Source: Heterodera schachtii (taxonomy: Eukaryota; Nematoda; Chromadorea; Rhabditida; Heteroderidae). From it: a stretch of 64,000 bases of DNA. The stretch spans positions 1,593,852-1,657,851 of the forward strand of contig SIJG01000007.1 in assembly GCA_023374025.1 (NCBI GenBank), in the 5' to 3' direction. Both the position numbers and the translations under genes were made by a program. The notes beneath the pieces were generated by a model that did no database searches, was not told the origin of the DNA, and worked only from the letters and a program-made list of their open reading frames with translations. Positions 11,359-22,587 of the stretch are shown in pieces. Positions within the stretch are counted from its first letter, which is position 1. Each line of letters opens with the position of its first letter.

Positions 11359-13954
11359 ATGAGGCCTGAAAAAACAGTCTTCGGCAAATGCTCACCGAAA
11401 TTCTCCAAAGTCGACCGGATTTTTAGGTAAATATGAATAGGTAATATTGAAACGTCAGCGATTATAATTCAGATCCATCGTGATAATATGTATATAGAAA
11501 ATGGGGGGTTACCCTAATTCACGATAATTTCGAGTTAAAAAATCTGACGGGGTTTCAGCGGGAAAGTTAATTTGTATGATATATATTTTTTAATCTGTTT
11601 TTGACTGTCAAATTATTGTCACTGATTATAAGCCAATTTATAATTTTGAAATATAAAAATTGTTTTTTATTCCCTCATAGGCGACACTTTGCGGACGGAT
11701 GGGAGCGGGAGGGGGCGTCGTTGGCCATTTACTGGAAGGGCCAATTGGTGGTGGATTTGTGCGGAGGATACGCGGACAAAGCGTCGCTGAAGCGGTGGGG
11801 CGAGGAGACGCGGACGGTTCTGTTCTCAGTGACGAAGGTGGAAAGCGCATCGGATTTCAATTCGTCATTTGTTTTGGCTCAGGCAGTCGCTGCCCTCGCG
11901 GTTCAAATGCTCATCGACCGTGGCCACATCGCTTATTCCGACAAAATCAGCGTGTTCTGGCCCGAGTTCGCCCGCAACGGCAAGGAGAACATCACGCTGG
12001 AGGACGTCCTTCTGCACCGGGCTGGACTCGCCGCTTTGGACGAGACGGTGACGATGAAAGCGGCACGGGACCACGTCCGAATGGCACAAATCCTTGAAGC
12101 GCAAACGCCAAATTGGCCACTCGGTGCAGAAAATGGCGAGACAAAAGCACAAACAAAGGGTGTTTAAGGCACTACTCGGAGTGGGTACCATGCCGTCACT
12201 TTTGGCTGGCTGATCGATCAGATCATCCGTCGGGTTGACCCGCAGAGACGCGGCATTAGCCAATTTGTGCGCGAAGAAATCACTGACAAACACAGTGGGC
12301 TTAAGCGCCTTCCGTTGACCGGATGGATTAAGCATTGCTTCTCCCCTCTCAGACATTGACTTTCACCTCGGCCTCCCTCTGTCCCTCTCTCACACCGTTT
12401 CTCGTCTCAGATTTCCTTCCTTTTGGTACCAATTGCGTGAATTTGTTTATGATCCACGAGTGATCGTCGTTCAAGGAGTTCTTCATTTGCGCACGAGAAA
12501 TTCTTTACGAACGCGAATTGCAAAGAATGCAACATGGATTCGGATAGACGGAGTGGGACTTTGATAAAAATTCAAATGAAATATTAAAATTAGGGCAAAG
12601 GTGTAGAATTGCGGTCCCGACGGAAAATAAACTTAAAAATTTTATTTTTGTATTTCTTGGGGTAAAAAATGTGCTGATTACGAATCTGAGCTCAGATTTT
12701 GTAAAATCACTGATTTTATCTTTGATTTCATATTCGTGATTAGAACATTTTTAGACCACAAATTCTTGTAAAGAAAATTTAAAAAATTTTGAAAAAAATC
12801 AAGTACTTGATGAAAAATCAAAGATAAAATCAGTGATTTTATAAAATCTGAGCTCAGATTCGTAATCAGCACATTTTTTCACCCCAGAAAAAACCAAAAT
12901 AAAATTTTTAAGTTTATTTTCCGTCGGGACCGCAATTCTACACCTTTGCCAAAATTAGATATTCAGAACACCAACACTTTCAACAATCCGCAACTATTTG
13001 AACTCGAACAAGCGGCCGCCCTCGGCGTTAGTCGTGCGAAAGACATCGCCAAAATATTCTCTCTGATGCTTTCCGGCGAACTGATCTCACGCAAATCGCT
13101 GATTCGGCTGTCCAAACCTCAAATCATAAACCAAATTGATTACGTGATGAAGGTGCCATTCAGCAAAGGGCACGGCTTTATGTTTGAAAAGCACCCTAGG
13201 AAAGAAGTGAGAAAATTGCAACCAATTTTCTTTGTGAATTATCTATCATATGGTTAAGTTTATTGTGACAATGAGAAACAACAATTCCAAAAACTCGAAA
13301 ACAGGTTGCGATATCGAAGGCCCAAAAAAAGGGGGCGCGAGTTAAAAAATAACAATTTTTCGCATTTTCTGGGTGGATTTGCAGTACGTATTCGATGGGT
13401 ATTGTTGATAAAGCTCCAAATGCTAAACTATTATAGCAATAAGACGAAGACAAGTCAAACGAATGGAAATTTTGGCAAAATCACATACTACTCGAAACTA
13501 TTAGATAACATTTATGCTTGGTAGTACCTAAATGATTTTTATACCTTTTGCTCACTCAATGGGTTTCCTTTCCCACTCATTGCCAATATAACCGCGGCAT
13601 TTCTCACACGTATTAAACCGTGTTCTGTTCGTTTAGGGAAAATGGCTGTTCGGACACCCGGGGTTCGGCGGATCATCGGTGATGATGGACCCGGAGGAGG
13701 AATTGGTCATTGCTTATGTGTCCAATGGGATGAAGTCAGGTAAAAAAGAGCATCCGCTGATTGTGACATTTTCGAGTTCGATAAGCTTTGCTTAAGGCAT
13801 GGGTGAGCTGACACGAACATTCAGACGATTGAAATTGGCGGCATTTGACTCTCTCAAAGCAATTTCCGATGGACGAACGGATGGCAAAAATCAGACGCAA
13901 TATAATAAATTTAACAGCAGCAGAGCAGAAGGAAACTCCCCAAAAATACGATAG
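11359..13954 (+). CDS. Beta-lactamase-like (LACT family) protein, copy A
   Basis: Eight exons (11359-11426, 11681-11837, 11883-12123, 12169-12294, 12353-12552, 12967-13206, 13637-13739, 13797-13954) give 430 residues. Serine beta-lactamase/PBP fold: FSVTK near residues 71-75 supplies the S-x-x-K catalytic pair, the Tyr of [10 protein letters not shown] fits the second motif, and HPGFGG the third. Related nematode LACT and mammalian LACTB proteins are peptidase-like, not antibiotic resistance enzymes. No signal peptide is visible. The intron before exon 6 is enlarged by a palindromic element whose target duplication ends 8 nt upstream of the exon. Exons 2-5 are almost identical to copy B, whereas exons 1 and 6-8 are clearly diverged. 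The last exon is longer than in copy B. Confidence 0.88.
12594..12950. mobile_element. Palindromic MITE in LACT-A intron, 8-bp TSD
   Basis: A 357-bp foldback element with a perfect 8-bp target duplication, AAAATTAG (12586-12593 and 12951-12958). The terminal inverted repeats start GGCAAAGGTGTAGAATTGCG and extend for over 100 bp with few mismatches. They continue into a second inverted block around AAAATCAGTGATTTTA and CTGAGCTCAGATT. No coding capacity. Target size fits hAT or P-type elements, but the ends do not match a family I can name. Confidence 0.88.
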
Positions 13955-14524
13955 AAATGGCACTTTTTTCTTTTGGCTTATTGTAATTAATGTCTTGCAA
14001 ATAAATGATCATTTTGCATAATTTAGTTATTCATACATATGTAGAAGTTTATTTATTTTTTTAATAATATAATTCATTAAATTATGATTTATTCATTGTT
14101 AAATGATAACTTTAAGAATCAATGTTAAATAATGTATTTCTGACATTTAATTTTCGCTTTTTGTAATAAAATCCGCAGGTGATCATCGGTCCTCCGTTCA
14201 CTGATTCCCTTAGTTAATTAATTGGGAACACCCATAATTAAATTATTATTATTAATTAGACCATTGAAAGGGTAACTAAAATTCCAATTCCCCCTCAAAA
14301 CTGGTATTTCTGCTCTTTTTCTCGCCCTTTCTCTGCCAATTAATTCGGCCAATCGCACAACGCAATTTTAAACTATTCTCTCATTCCATTAGGGGAAAAG
14401 TCCTCCAAAAATGAATTCTTACGACTTTTGCTGGTGACATAAACCACCAAATTTACTAACTTTGAAGAAGTGACGCCCTGGGGAGAGAAAGTGCTGACGA
14501 ACGGACAAAGCGAAGGCAAAGGCA
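13955..14524. other. Spacer between tandem LACT genes
   Basis: 570 bp, very AT-rich from 13980 to 14300. It should hold the copy-A 3' UTR and copy-B promoter. No further feature was seen. Confidence 0.4.
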
Positions 14525-16190
14525 ATGAACGCGGAAAAGACAGTCTTCGGCAAATGCTCCCCAAAATTTGCCAACGTTGAAAAAGCATTCAGGTGGAAGA
14601 GGGAAAGGGCCGACCAACGGCACTGGAGCGAGAAGGGCACTGATCGGACACTTTAACATTGCCATTGCCTCCCCTCAGGCGACACTTTGCGGACGGATGG
14701 GAGCGGGAGGGGGCGTCGTTGGCCATTTACTGGAAGGGCCAATTGGTGGTGGATTTGTGCGGAGGATACGCGGACAAAGCGTCGCTGAAGCGGTGGGGCG
14801 AGGAGACGCGGACGGTTCTGTTCTCAGTGACGAAGGTGGAAAGCGCATCGGATTTCAATTCGTCATTTGTTTTGGCTCAGGCAGTCGCTGCCCTCGCGGT
14901 TCAAATGCTCATCGACCGTGGCCACATCGCTTATTCCGACAAAATCAGCGTGTTCTGGCCCGAGTTCGCCCGCAACGGCAAGGAGAACATCACGCTGGAG
15001 GACGTCCTTCTGCACCGGGCTGGGCTCGCCGCTTTGGACGAGACGGTGACGATGAAAGCGGCACGGGACCACGTCCGAATGGCACAAATCCTTGAAGCGC
15101 AAACGCCAAATTGGCCACTCGGTGCAGAAAATGGCGAGACAAAAGCACAAACAAAGGGTGTTTAAGGCACAACTCGGAGTGGGTACCATGCCGTCACTTT
15201 TGGCTGGCTGATCGATCAGATCATCCGTCGGGTTGACCCGCAGAGACGCGGCATTAGCCAATTTGTGCGCGAAGAAATCACTGACAAACACAGTGGGCTT
15301 AAGCGCCTTCCGTTGACCGGATGGATTAAGCATTGCTTCTCCCCTCTCAGACATTGACTTTCACCTCGGCCTCCCTCTGTCCCTCTCTCACACCGTTTCT
15401 CACCTTACTCGTCCTTCTCTGCCCTTTCAATTGCGTGAACTCGTCTACGACCCGCGAATCATCGTTTTTCCCGCCATTATGCATATACGTACCAATAATT
15501 GCTTGCGCTCGAGAATCGCTAAAAATCCGCCATGGATTTGTGTGGAGAAAGTAAAATTAATTTGTGGGCTATTTGCTAATTGATAATAATTTTTATTATT
15601 TTCCCTTGTTTTTCCTTTCCTTGTTTTGCCTGTTTTCAGAAGACGAACACTTTCAACAATCCGCAACTATTTGAACTCGAACAAGCGGCCGCCCTCGGCG
15701 TTAGTCGTGCGAAAGACGTCGCAAAAATCTTCTCTCTGATGCTATCCGGCGAACTGATCTCGCCGAAATCGCTGACGCGGCTGTTAAAACCTCAATTTGT
15801 TGACCGGATTGATTACGTCATGATGATCCCCGTCAGTCGTGGCTTCGGCTTTATGTATGAAAAGCACCCGAGAAAATCGGTAAGGAAAAAGGAGAGGGCA
15901 TACGATTGGAAGAGAATTTTATATTGGACGCTTTCTGTTTACGCTTAAGGGCAAATGGCTGTTTGGACACCCGGGATTTGGCGGATCGACCGTAATGGTG
16001 GACCCGGAGGAGGAATTAGTCATCGCTTATGTATGCAACGGGATGAAGACAGGCAAATGACATTCTGCTAAATAGCACTAGCTAATTGAGTGGCTATTAA
16101 GGCATGGGCGAACTGACCGGCACTTACCGACGACTGCGAAACGCGGCAATCGATGCCGTCATGGCCATTTCTGACCAACGACCTTCTTAA
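14525..16190 (+). CDS. Beta-lactamase-like (LACT family) protein, copy B
   Basis: Eight exons (14525-14592, 14679-14835, 14881-15121, 15167-15292, 15351-15550, 15640-15879, 15950-16052, 16102-16190) give 407 residues. Exons 1-7 have exactly the same lengths as in copy A. S72-V-T-K75 is the nucleophile motif, Tyr162 in [10 protein letters not shown] and H351-P-G-F-G-G the other two active-site motifs. Exon 8 ends early (DQRPS stop), so the C-terminus is 23 residues shorter. The last intron (16053-16101) has a GC donor where copy A has GT at the same place. Function is inferred as for copy A. The two genes are in direct tandem orientation about 3 kb apart, consistent with local duplication. Confidence 0.9.
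14677..15411 (+). repeat. Near-identical block shared by the two LACT genes
   Basis: 735 bp here match 11679-12413 with only two differences that I could find, including three introns. Identity begins at the AG of the exon 2 acceptor and stops abruptly inside exon 5. Flanking exons and introns are well diverged. This is the pattern left by gene conversion or a very recent partial exchange. Confidence 0.85.
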
Positions 16191-16620
16191 GCCGAAGGGG
16201 AGGGCATTCGCGCCCATTTTCTTCCTCCGATCGAAATTCTTAAAGTCGACCGGGGACGGCTTTTCACAATTCATTTTACGATTACTTTTTTGTACTTGCT
16301 AATACTTTTTTCATTTATATTTTTCACCCATTTATCTGTTATCAAAGCGTTCATTTCTCTTTTATGTTAATTCTTTTTGTACTGTGAAACATTTATCCGA
16401 ACGATAAAATTTTCCAACATTCATTTGCCCCTTTTTGATCACTCTTCCGTTCTGTCACTCCCTTTGCATCTGTCGAACGAAACGCTCTTCCATGCGATCA
16501 CTCTTCTCTCCTCCGGTTACTCTTCCGTCCTGTCACTCTTTTCCATGCGATCACTCTCCTCTCTCTCTTCACTTCCCTTTGTCTCTCCAGCTTTTGTTTC
16601 CTCTCTTCCTTTCCCTCCTT
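16191..16620. other. Intergenic region, no gene seen
   Basis: 430 bp between two converging 3' ends (LACT-B and the lustrin-like gene). It is C/T-rich with several TGATCA-like sites from 16430. The plus-strand frames here are shadows of low-complexity sequence. Confidence 0.4.
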
Positions 16621-17234
16621 TCACCACATTTGTTGGTGCCCGTTGTTCAGCTTGCGTTTGTTTTTGCGTGCCTTCAGCTTTTGATTATCCTTCTTCTGTT
16701 TGTACTTCTGCTTCTTCTCCCTGTACTGCTCGTCGTCGATGTGTCCCTGCTCTCTCTGTGTTTTCAGTCTTCTCAGTTTGTCCTTTTGCTTTTGCTTCTT
16801 CTGTTTCGCCTTTTGCATTTTCTCGCTGTATCTTTGACTCTTTCCGTTTACTCTTGCGCCTCTTCTACGGCTCCTCCGACAACAAAAACGCATATTATTG
16901 CCCGAATTCCGTTGGAATAGTTTGCAGTAGAAACCAGTGCCACAATACGTCGAACTTCTCGAACATTCTGAAAATGTCGGTTAATGTTTTGTCATTGGCA
17001 TTGGCGGAATGTCTCTCCCCGCCGATCGGTCCGTTCGCCACGGCACGGCTCACTTTGAGTTGGGCTATCGCCCGCAGGGCATTGCTCCCCCGCGCGGAGT
17101 TGGGCGTGTCCTCTCTCCTCCTCCCCGTCTCTCTTTTCCTCCGCTGTTTCGTCTTCGTTTTGCCCGTGGCATTGGTTGATGAAAAAGGCGGCAAAGACAA
17201 TCAGCAGAAGAAAAGTCAGACTTTTGCTTCTCAT
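16621..17234 (-). CDS. Secreted Cys-rich (lustrin-type) protein with Lys-rich tail
   Basis: Two exons, 17234-17054 and 16967-16621, give 175 residues. The first 24 (MRSKSLTFLLLIVFAAFFIN...) form a clear signal peptide. After an acidic stretch comes one cysteine module: C-P-A-G...K-C-S...T-Y-C-G-T-G-F-Y-C...R-F-C-C. This spacing fits the lustrin-type cysteine-rich repeat common in nematode secreted proteins, and the exon junction falls inside it. The last 90 residues are extremely basic (KQKKQKQKDK, REKKQKYKQKKDN), predicted coiled coil or nuclear-localising. Signal peptide plus basic tail is a layout seen in candidate effectors, but function is unknown. The splice is supported by frame and cysteine pattern only. 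Confidence 0.72.
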
Positions 17235-17505
17235 TTCCAATATTTATCAAATGCAATTTTTTTTTTCCATTTTGGGCGTTTAAATTTCCCCGAAAATCCA
17301 AAGGCAGAGAAAAGTTTCCAATCTGTGCAAATATTAATAATTTAGTAAGAGCGGACAATTTGATTATGAGTTATGATGCAATTAATTCGTTGGCTCAGCT
17401 TTAATCATTAAAAAATTTAAAAAAAAAGAAATGAAAAAGTGAAAAGTGATCACAAGACAAACAGTCAAATTTTATAATTATGCCAATTTTAACATTTGTT
17501 CAAAT

Positions 17506-19263
17506 TTATCTGCCCGCTCCCGAAAATGTGGGCGTATATTGACACCTGAACAGAAAAATGGAATCAATTAAAATGAAACAATAATTAATTACTGTGAATA
17601 ATCGACGGGAGAAATTAAATTGAAGGCTTTTGTCATCTGAAAAAGGGAAATATTCGCAAAAGTAAAAAACATTCAAAAAAACAAAACACTCACAACATTA
17701 ATGTAATTGTTGTCCTCGAGGAATTGAAGGACCTTAAGCAAACGAAGGTCAAATTCGAATTCGAAAAGTCAAACGGCGATCGGAGAGAATTTGCCAATTC
17801 AATTGCCTTTTGCGCCAACCTTTTTCATGTGCTGCCGATGGAAACGTTCCGGGTCACGCGCGATAACGAACACGGGGTACCGTACCCAGTTGGACACCAC
17901 CGCGTAATCGTACTGTAAGAGTTAGGAACATTTTGGCTTTTCAAGACCATCATTTGGCATTTCATCCATTTCACCTGATTGTATTCGTTCAGTGGGCCCA
18001 GTTTGATCACCCAAAATGGCTCTGCGTCTGGTGAATTGCTCGAGTGCAGCAGAAATTGGCCCGTGTCGCCCGCTTTAAAGCCGTAGCCAAGCGAAAAGCG
18101 GGGCGGACCATTCGAATTGCCCTCACGGTAAAACTTCAGAATGGTGAAAGTGGCCGAGTAAGTGTTGTTGGTCAGAGCGCCAAAATGGGAAACGGTGCAC
18201 GCCTCGCGGATGACATGCGGACTATTGATGACCTGAAAAGCGGAAAAGAGTGCCAATTGAGGAGGCAAAGCGGAAAGAGTGCCAAAAATGGAGGAAAAAG
18301 TGCCAAAGAAAGAAAAGCAAAAAAGAATGCCAAAAGAGGTTAGAAAGAGAAAGGAATGCCAAAGATAGAAAAGCGATTCACCTGAAACCATCTGCCCATC
18401 ATTCGCGCAACGTCAACATTCTCTGCTGCGGGATGAACAGCGCGGAACACATTTTTTGCCAAATTTTTGGTCGCATCTTTTGGCAAAAGCCGCGAAATGG
18501 ACGAGCCGAGCAAAGTGTTGGTGGGAGGGATCATTTGGGGCACAAGTTGACCAACGATGTAATTGAAGTTGCTAAGGCCGGGGATGGTGTTCACGCCCGG
18601 CACCGTCGGTGCGTCCTGTGGCCCAGCGAAGCCGGGCACGGGAATGGGTGCCAACCCGGGAATCTGACCACTGGCCAACCCCTGAACAGAACAAAAATGG
18701 TGGCATTCCGTCTGTGACTGCCTCACATGCAAGTCGATTCGATTCGCTGCCAAATCCGCACCCAACGCGGCGAGTTCGTCCGTCTGATAGGAGGCGACGG
18801 GCGGCTGCCGGCGGATGTCGCCCTTTTGCTGCTGCGCGTCGTTCTGTCCGGCCAATCCGAGCCGTTCCAGCAGAGAATTGGTGAACGAAGTGGCCTTCTC
18901 AACGTTTTCTTTGTCCTTGTCGGTGAGTTGAAGCTGAACAATCACCATGCTCAATCAGCTGTTTTTTCCGCACTTCACCTGAGTTGGCAAATCATTGCTT
19001 ATCGGCTGAAAGAGCGGTGCCGATTTTGCGGCATCGGACGAAGGCGCGGCCGACGCACCGGCGGAGTGCTGGCGCGGAAAGCGCAGGGACCGTTCGTGGC
19101 CCATGTCGAACTGAACAAAGTTAAATGGGAGGGAATGGACCAGCAGAAGGGCATAGTAATGTTAAAAGACCTGGACAAAATGGACAATGCCATTGGCAAT
19201 GTTTGACAGACTGAGGGCAAACAGAAAAAGGGCCACAGACATTGCCGTGGGGTTTCCGATCAT
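17506..19263 (-). CDS. Secreted lipocalin-like nematode protein
   Basis: Nine exons (19263-19171, 19110-18979, 18933-18727, 18681-18382, 18232-17975, 17912-17820, 17732-17694, 17636-17593, 17545-17506) give 401 residues. It starts with a signal peptide (SVALFLFALSLSNIANG). A long polar, Pro/Gly-rich N-terminal half follows. A lipocalin-type domain then starts at ARMMGRWFQ (the family G-x-W), with ACTVSHFGALTNNTYSATFT, FKAGDTGQFLLHSSN, EPFWVIKLGP and YAVVSNWVRYPVFVIARDP. The C-terminus ends SPVDYSQCQYTPTFSGAGR. Lipocalins bind small hydrophobic ligands outside the cell. The architecture matches C. elegans proteins I remember only by pattern, so no symbol is given. Confidence 0.85.
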
Positions 19264-19879
19264 TCTGCAAAATTTGGGGAATAAATTAATCCTATTTCTA
19301 ATTCAGTAAATCGGCATGAAATGATGAAAGCGCCTGAGGGTAAATGAACAGCGAATTTGAAGTGGAGAGGCACAGAGAGAGGAGAGATGAGCAGAAGGGG
19401 AGAAGGGAAGGGGGGGGGGAAACGGAGGGAAAGGGGGGGGGGGCGACGGTGCGCAACGGAGCGACGGAAGCACATCGATCCCATTCAATCCTAAAACCAT
19501 CCCACGGGATGAAAGAGACCCAGAAAACGCCGCGAGCGATGGAATGGATATTATCGGAAGAGGGGGGGGGGGGGGGAGCATCATCCAGAAAAAGGGAAGA
19601 GAATGACAATCGGTCATTCGGCGGGAGACAATTTGTGAAAATGGAGCAAATTGAAAGGAGAAGTCATTTTGTGAGACATTAATAAAAAAAAAAGAAAATA
19701 CAATAAGGTAAACACATTTATACTTTTAAATGATAAATTAATGAAATTCACACTAAAAATGAAACACAAATTAATGGCATTATTTGTCCCAACTGATCAC
19801 TTCCCCCCCCCCCCCCCTCTCTCTCTTTGATCATTAATTCCTCCTTCCTTTTTTCTCTCTCCGTCACTCCTCCTTTTGA
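19264..19879. other. Intergenic region with poly-G/poly-C tracts
   Basis: 616 bp. Runs of G occur at about 19410-19442 and 19562-19577, and a C run at 19803-19817 followed by CTCTCTCTC. No conserved coding sequence was seen. Confidence 0.5.
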
Positions 19880-21001
19880 TCACTCTTTTTCCACCTCTGG
19901 CGCGGCCGCCGCCAAAAGATGCCGCCGTTCACTCCGCTTTTCGTCTCCCTCATTTTCCAAACATTCCTTCGCTTCCTTTGTCAATGCCATTGTCTCCGTG
20001 TCAATTGTCAATGGTTCCGATGCGAAAATGGACATTTCCGAACTTTGGTCAAATTCGACGGCCATCCCAAGCTGACGGCGATTGTTGGCACAAAGTGAGA
20101 CGAAATTGTCGCGAGAAGGGCAACTGCAAATTCAAATTGGCAAAAAGTTACCGCTAATATTGGCAAAATATGCATTTGTTGTTTTTTTCCAATGATTTTC
20201 GCCAAACTCACCCTTCCGACAAACACTTTGCCAAGCTTTGTTTTGGCAATCCGTCCTTTGCTTTGTCCGTCATTGGCTCCACCGCATATACGAAATACCA
20301 AAGTTTGCTTCCGTTTTCTCGTTGAAAACGCCGTCCGTCCAAAAAGGGGAAGCTACCGTAACCGGGCGGGCTTTGCAACTGTACAGTCCCGTTCAGTGCG
20401 TCCATTCCTTCGCGGGCCCACATTTTCGGTTCGTTCGCACCATTCGATGGCATTGTGCCGATTCCGACGATAAACCATTTTCGGGGGAACTGATGGGCCA
20501 AAAGATGGAAAAGATGCCGCGCCAATTCGGTGTTGTCCCTATGAAAAGCATTTTCACTTCGGAGAACGACGCCGACCAATCGCAAGACATTGTCCGGGAA
20601 CAAAAACAACTGTGAAAAATGGCACGGGGTTGGTCATTAACGGTTCATTAGGATGATGATCAATTATTAGGGCTTTTTGCTACCGGAACTCCATTCGCCG
20701 GCATTCCGTTCATCCATCGCGCATTTTCCCCGCCGGAGGAATGACCGCCGCAGGCGCAAGGGAACGAATTGGAAGGAATTTCTGAAGGGAAAAAGCGACC
20801 AATGGCACACAAAACAAAGCCAAGCGAATAAAGCAAAAAACCTTGTGCCGTTTGATGGTCCTTCTGCTGATGATGGCCGTTGTGTCCTTTGGACGAATCG
20901 GAGTGATGGTTATGATGGAAGTGATGGACAGAAGAAGAAAAGGAAAGGAGAGAGAGAAGGGCAAAAGCAGAGACGGAAGAGAAAAGGGACAGAAAAGGCA
21001 T
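19880..21001 (-). CDS. Secreted His-rich protein of unknown function
   Basis: Four exons (21001-20842, 20781-20684, 20609-20212, 20123-19880) join in frame to 299 residues. The first 24 residues are a signal peptide (LFSSVSAFALLSLLSFSSS), followed directly by a His-rich stretch, HHFHHNHHSDSSKGHNGHHQ. The body contains two paired cysteines (PCACGGHS) and the block LRLVGVVLRSENAFHRDN. It ends in an acidic, uncharged-free tail with ECLENEGDEKRSERR. I do not recognise the family. Exon 2 is ended at a GT that restores a long downstream frame; reading through would stop after 10 residues. The His-rich segment could bind metal, which is inference. Confidence 0.62.
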
Positions 21002-21837
21002 TTGGGAAGGAAACGAATTAATAATTAATTAATTAATGCTAATGAGGAAGAATTGGGAAGAGAAGCCAAGGGACAGATTGGGAGCAAAGATAAGAGGAGG
21101 AGGAAAGGATGGCCAAGGCAAAACAAAGTCCATCGAAATTGGACGAATGATAAGCCAAATGATAATAAGTGATAAGCAAAGGGACAAAAGGGAAAACAAA
21201 GCGAAGGGAAAATTTAAGACACAAAAAAGAGAAAATCTTTAATAAACTATGGTTAAAGATAAATATATTTGCTAAAAGATTGGCTATTTCTTAAAATATT
21301 ATGGGCTTTTTAGATAAGAAAAAATTCTCATGAAAAGAATAAAAACTAAAAAAACCAAAGTTTTGTTTAAAAAATAATTAAATATTCGGTGGCAAATTTT
21401 TAAAAAAATTTTCCATTTTAGGGGAGTATTTTTTTTAATTTTAGATCGATTGTATGTAAGTTGACGAGCGAAAATGCTTTTTACTTCGAAATAATTTAGA
21501 ATAGATTCTGATGCATAAAAAAAAAATTATGTATATGAACAGAGATTACATAAAATTAAATTGGGCGAGGGGGGGGGGGCGGGGGGGGGGGGAGGGTCAC
21601 GGGTCAGCGAAACCAATCACCCGCCGCCCGAGGGGGGCGGGTGATTCAATTTCGACAATACATATGTTCTGTTGATCACTACTCCTTTCTCGCTGCTGAG
21701 AAGTGCTTATCACCTGCTTTTCGTCCCTTCTTCGTCCGTTATCATTTTGTCAGCAGTTCCCTCCCCCCCCCCCCCCCCTTCTCCCCTCCCTCACACATTT
21801 TTTCAATTTGTCCCATCATTTTAAAATATTCCCCAAA
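21002..21837. other. AT-rich intergenic region with GC hairpin
   Basis: 836 bp. 21240-21545 is very AT-rich. At 21569-21597 there are long G runs, followed by a perfect hairpin AATCACCCGCC / GGCGGGTGATT at about 21614-21645. A C run sits at 21762-21778 upstream of the next gene. No gene seen. Confidence 0.5.
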
Positions 21838-22233
21838 ATGCGTGTTCTCCCCCTTCTCTTTTCTGCCCTCCTCCTCCTCTCTGTTGGCCTTTGCTTTGCC
21901 CAGTTTGATCAGTCTCCGTCCGCTGCTCTGAAGTGAGTCCCCCTCTCTCTCCCCCGCCCTCTTTTCTTTGAATGGCATTTCCCTCCCCCCCCCCCCCCCT
22001 CCGTTGGCATTTCTCTCCCCCCCCCCCCCTTCAGTCATTTGCGGGCCAAAAGAGGCTACAAGCCGTGGAAGAAGCAGTCCTTCTCCTCTTCTTCAAGCGA
22101 AATGTACAGAAGGAGAAGACCCAGCGGTAACGGTCATTACAGGGATTACAACGGCTACGGTGGCAATGGATACTATCGACGAAAACCCGGCATTTTTGAA
22201 CGGGCGCTGGGAAAAATTACGCGGAGCTATTAA
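21838..22233 (+). CDS. Small secreted basic Gly/Tyr-rich peptide precursor
   Basis: Two exons, 21838-21932 and 22035-22233, give 97 residues. A clean signal peptide (LLFSALLLLSVGLCFA) is followed by a short propeptide and a dibasic site in LRAKRGYKPW. The mature part is strongly basic: YRRRRPSGNGHYRDYNGYGG then NGYYRRKPG. Gly/Tyr-rich basic peptides after a KR site resemble nematode neuropeptide-like or antimicrobial peptides, but this is only a compositional likeness. It could equally be an effector. The intron is full of C runs yet has standard GT and AG ends. Confidence 0.68.
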
Positions 22234-22587
22234 CGGACGAGCAGAAGAAGAGAAGCAAAAAGCCAAACAATGGGCGTAACCTTTTAATTGATCAAACGAT
22301 ATTACAGTATCCAACACCAAAATTACAGTAACCAAAAAATGGAACGAATGACTCATTTCATTCAGCAAATTTGCTGGAATTGCCGATAAAGAAACTTAGC
22401 AATTTACATTATTAGCCACTAAAAACGTAATTAGCACCAATTAATTAATGGACGGATGGAAGTGAATTTGCACAGTCGCAGCAAAAAAAGTGACGGGCAT
22501 TTGCGGCCAATGCTTTTTTTGTTTCGCTCGATATTTGCTAAATAAGTCACTAATGTCTTCTACAGAAATAATTGTCCAATTGGCCAA
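22234..22587. other. Intergenic region, no gene seen
   Basis: 354 bp, AT-rich. No coding or structural feature recognised. Confidence 0.4.

Noticed and set aside
11359..16190. Possible horizontal transfer of a bacterial beta-lactamase
   Set aside because: Both copies have eight nematode-style introns and match the animal LACT family pattern, so vertical descent is simpler.
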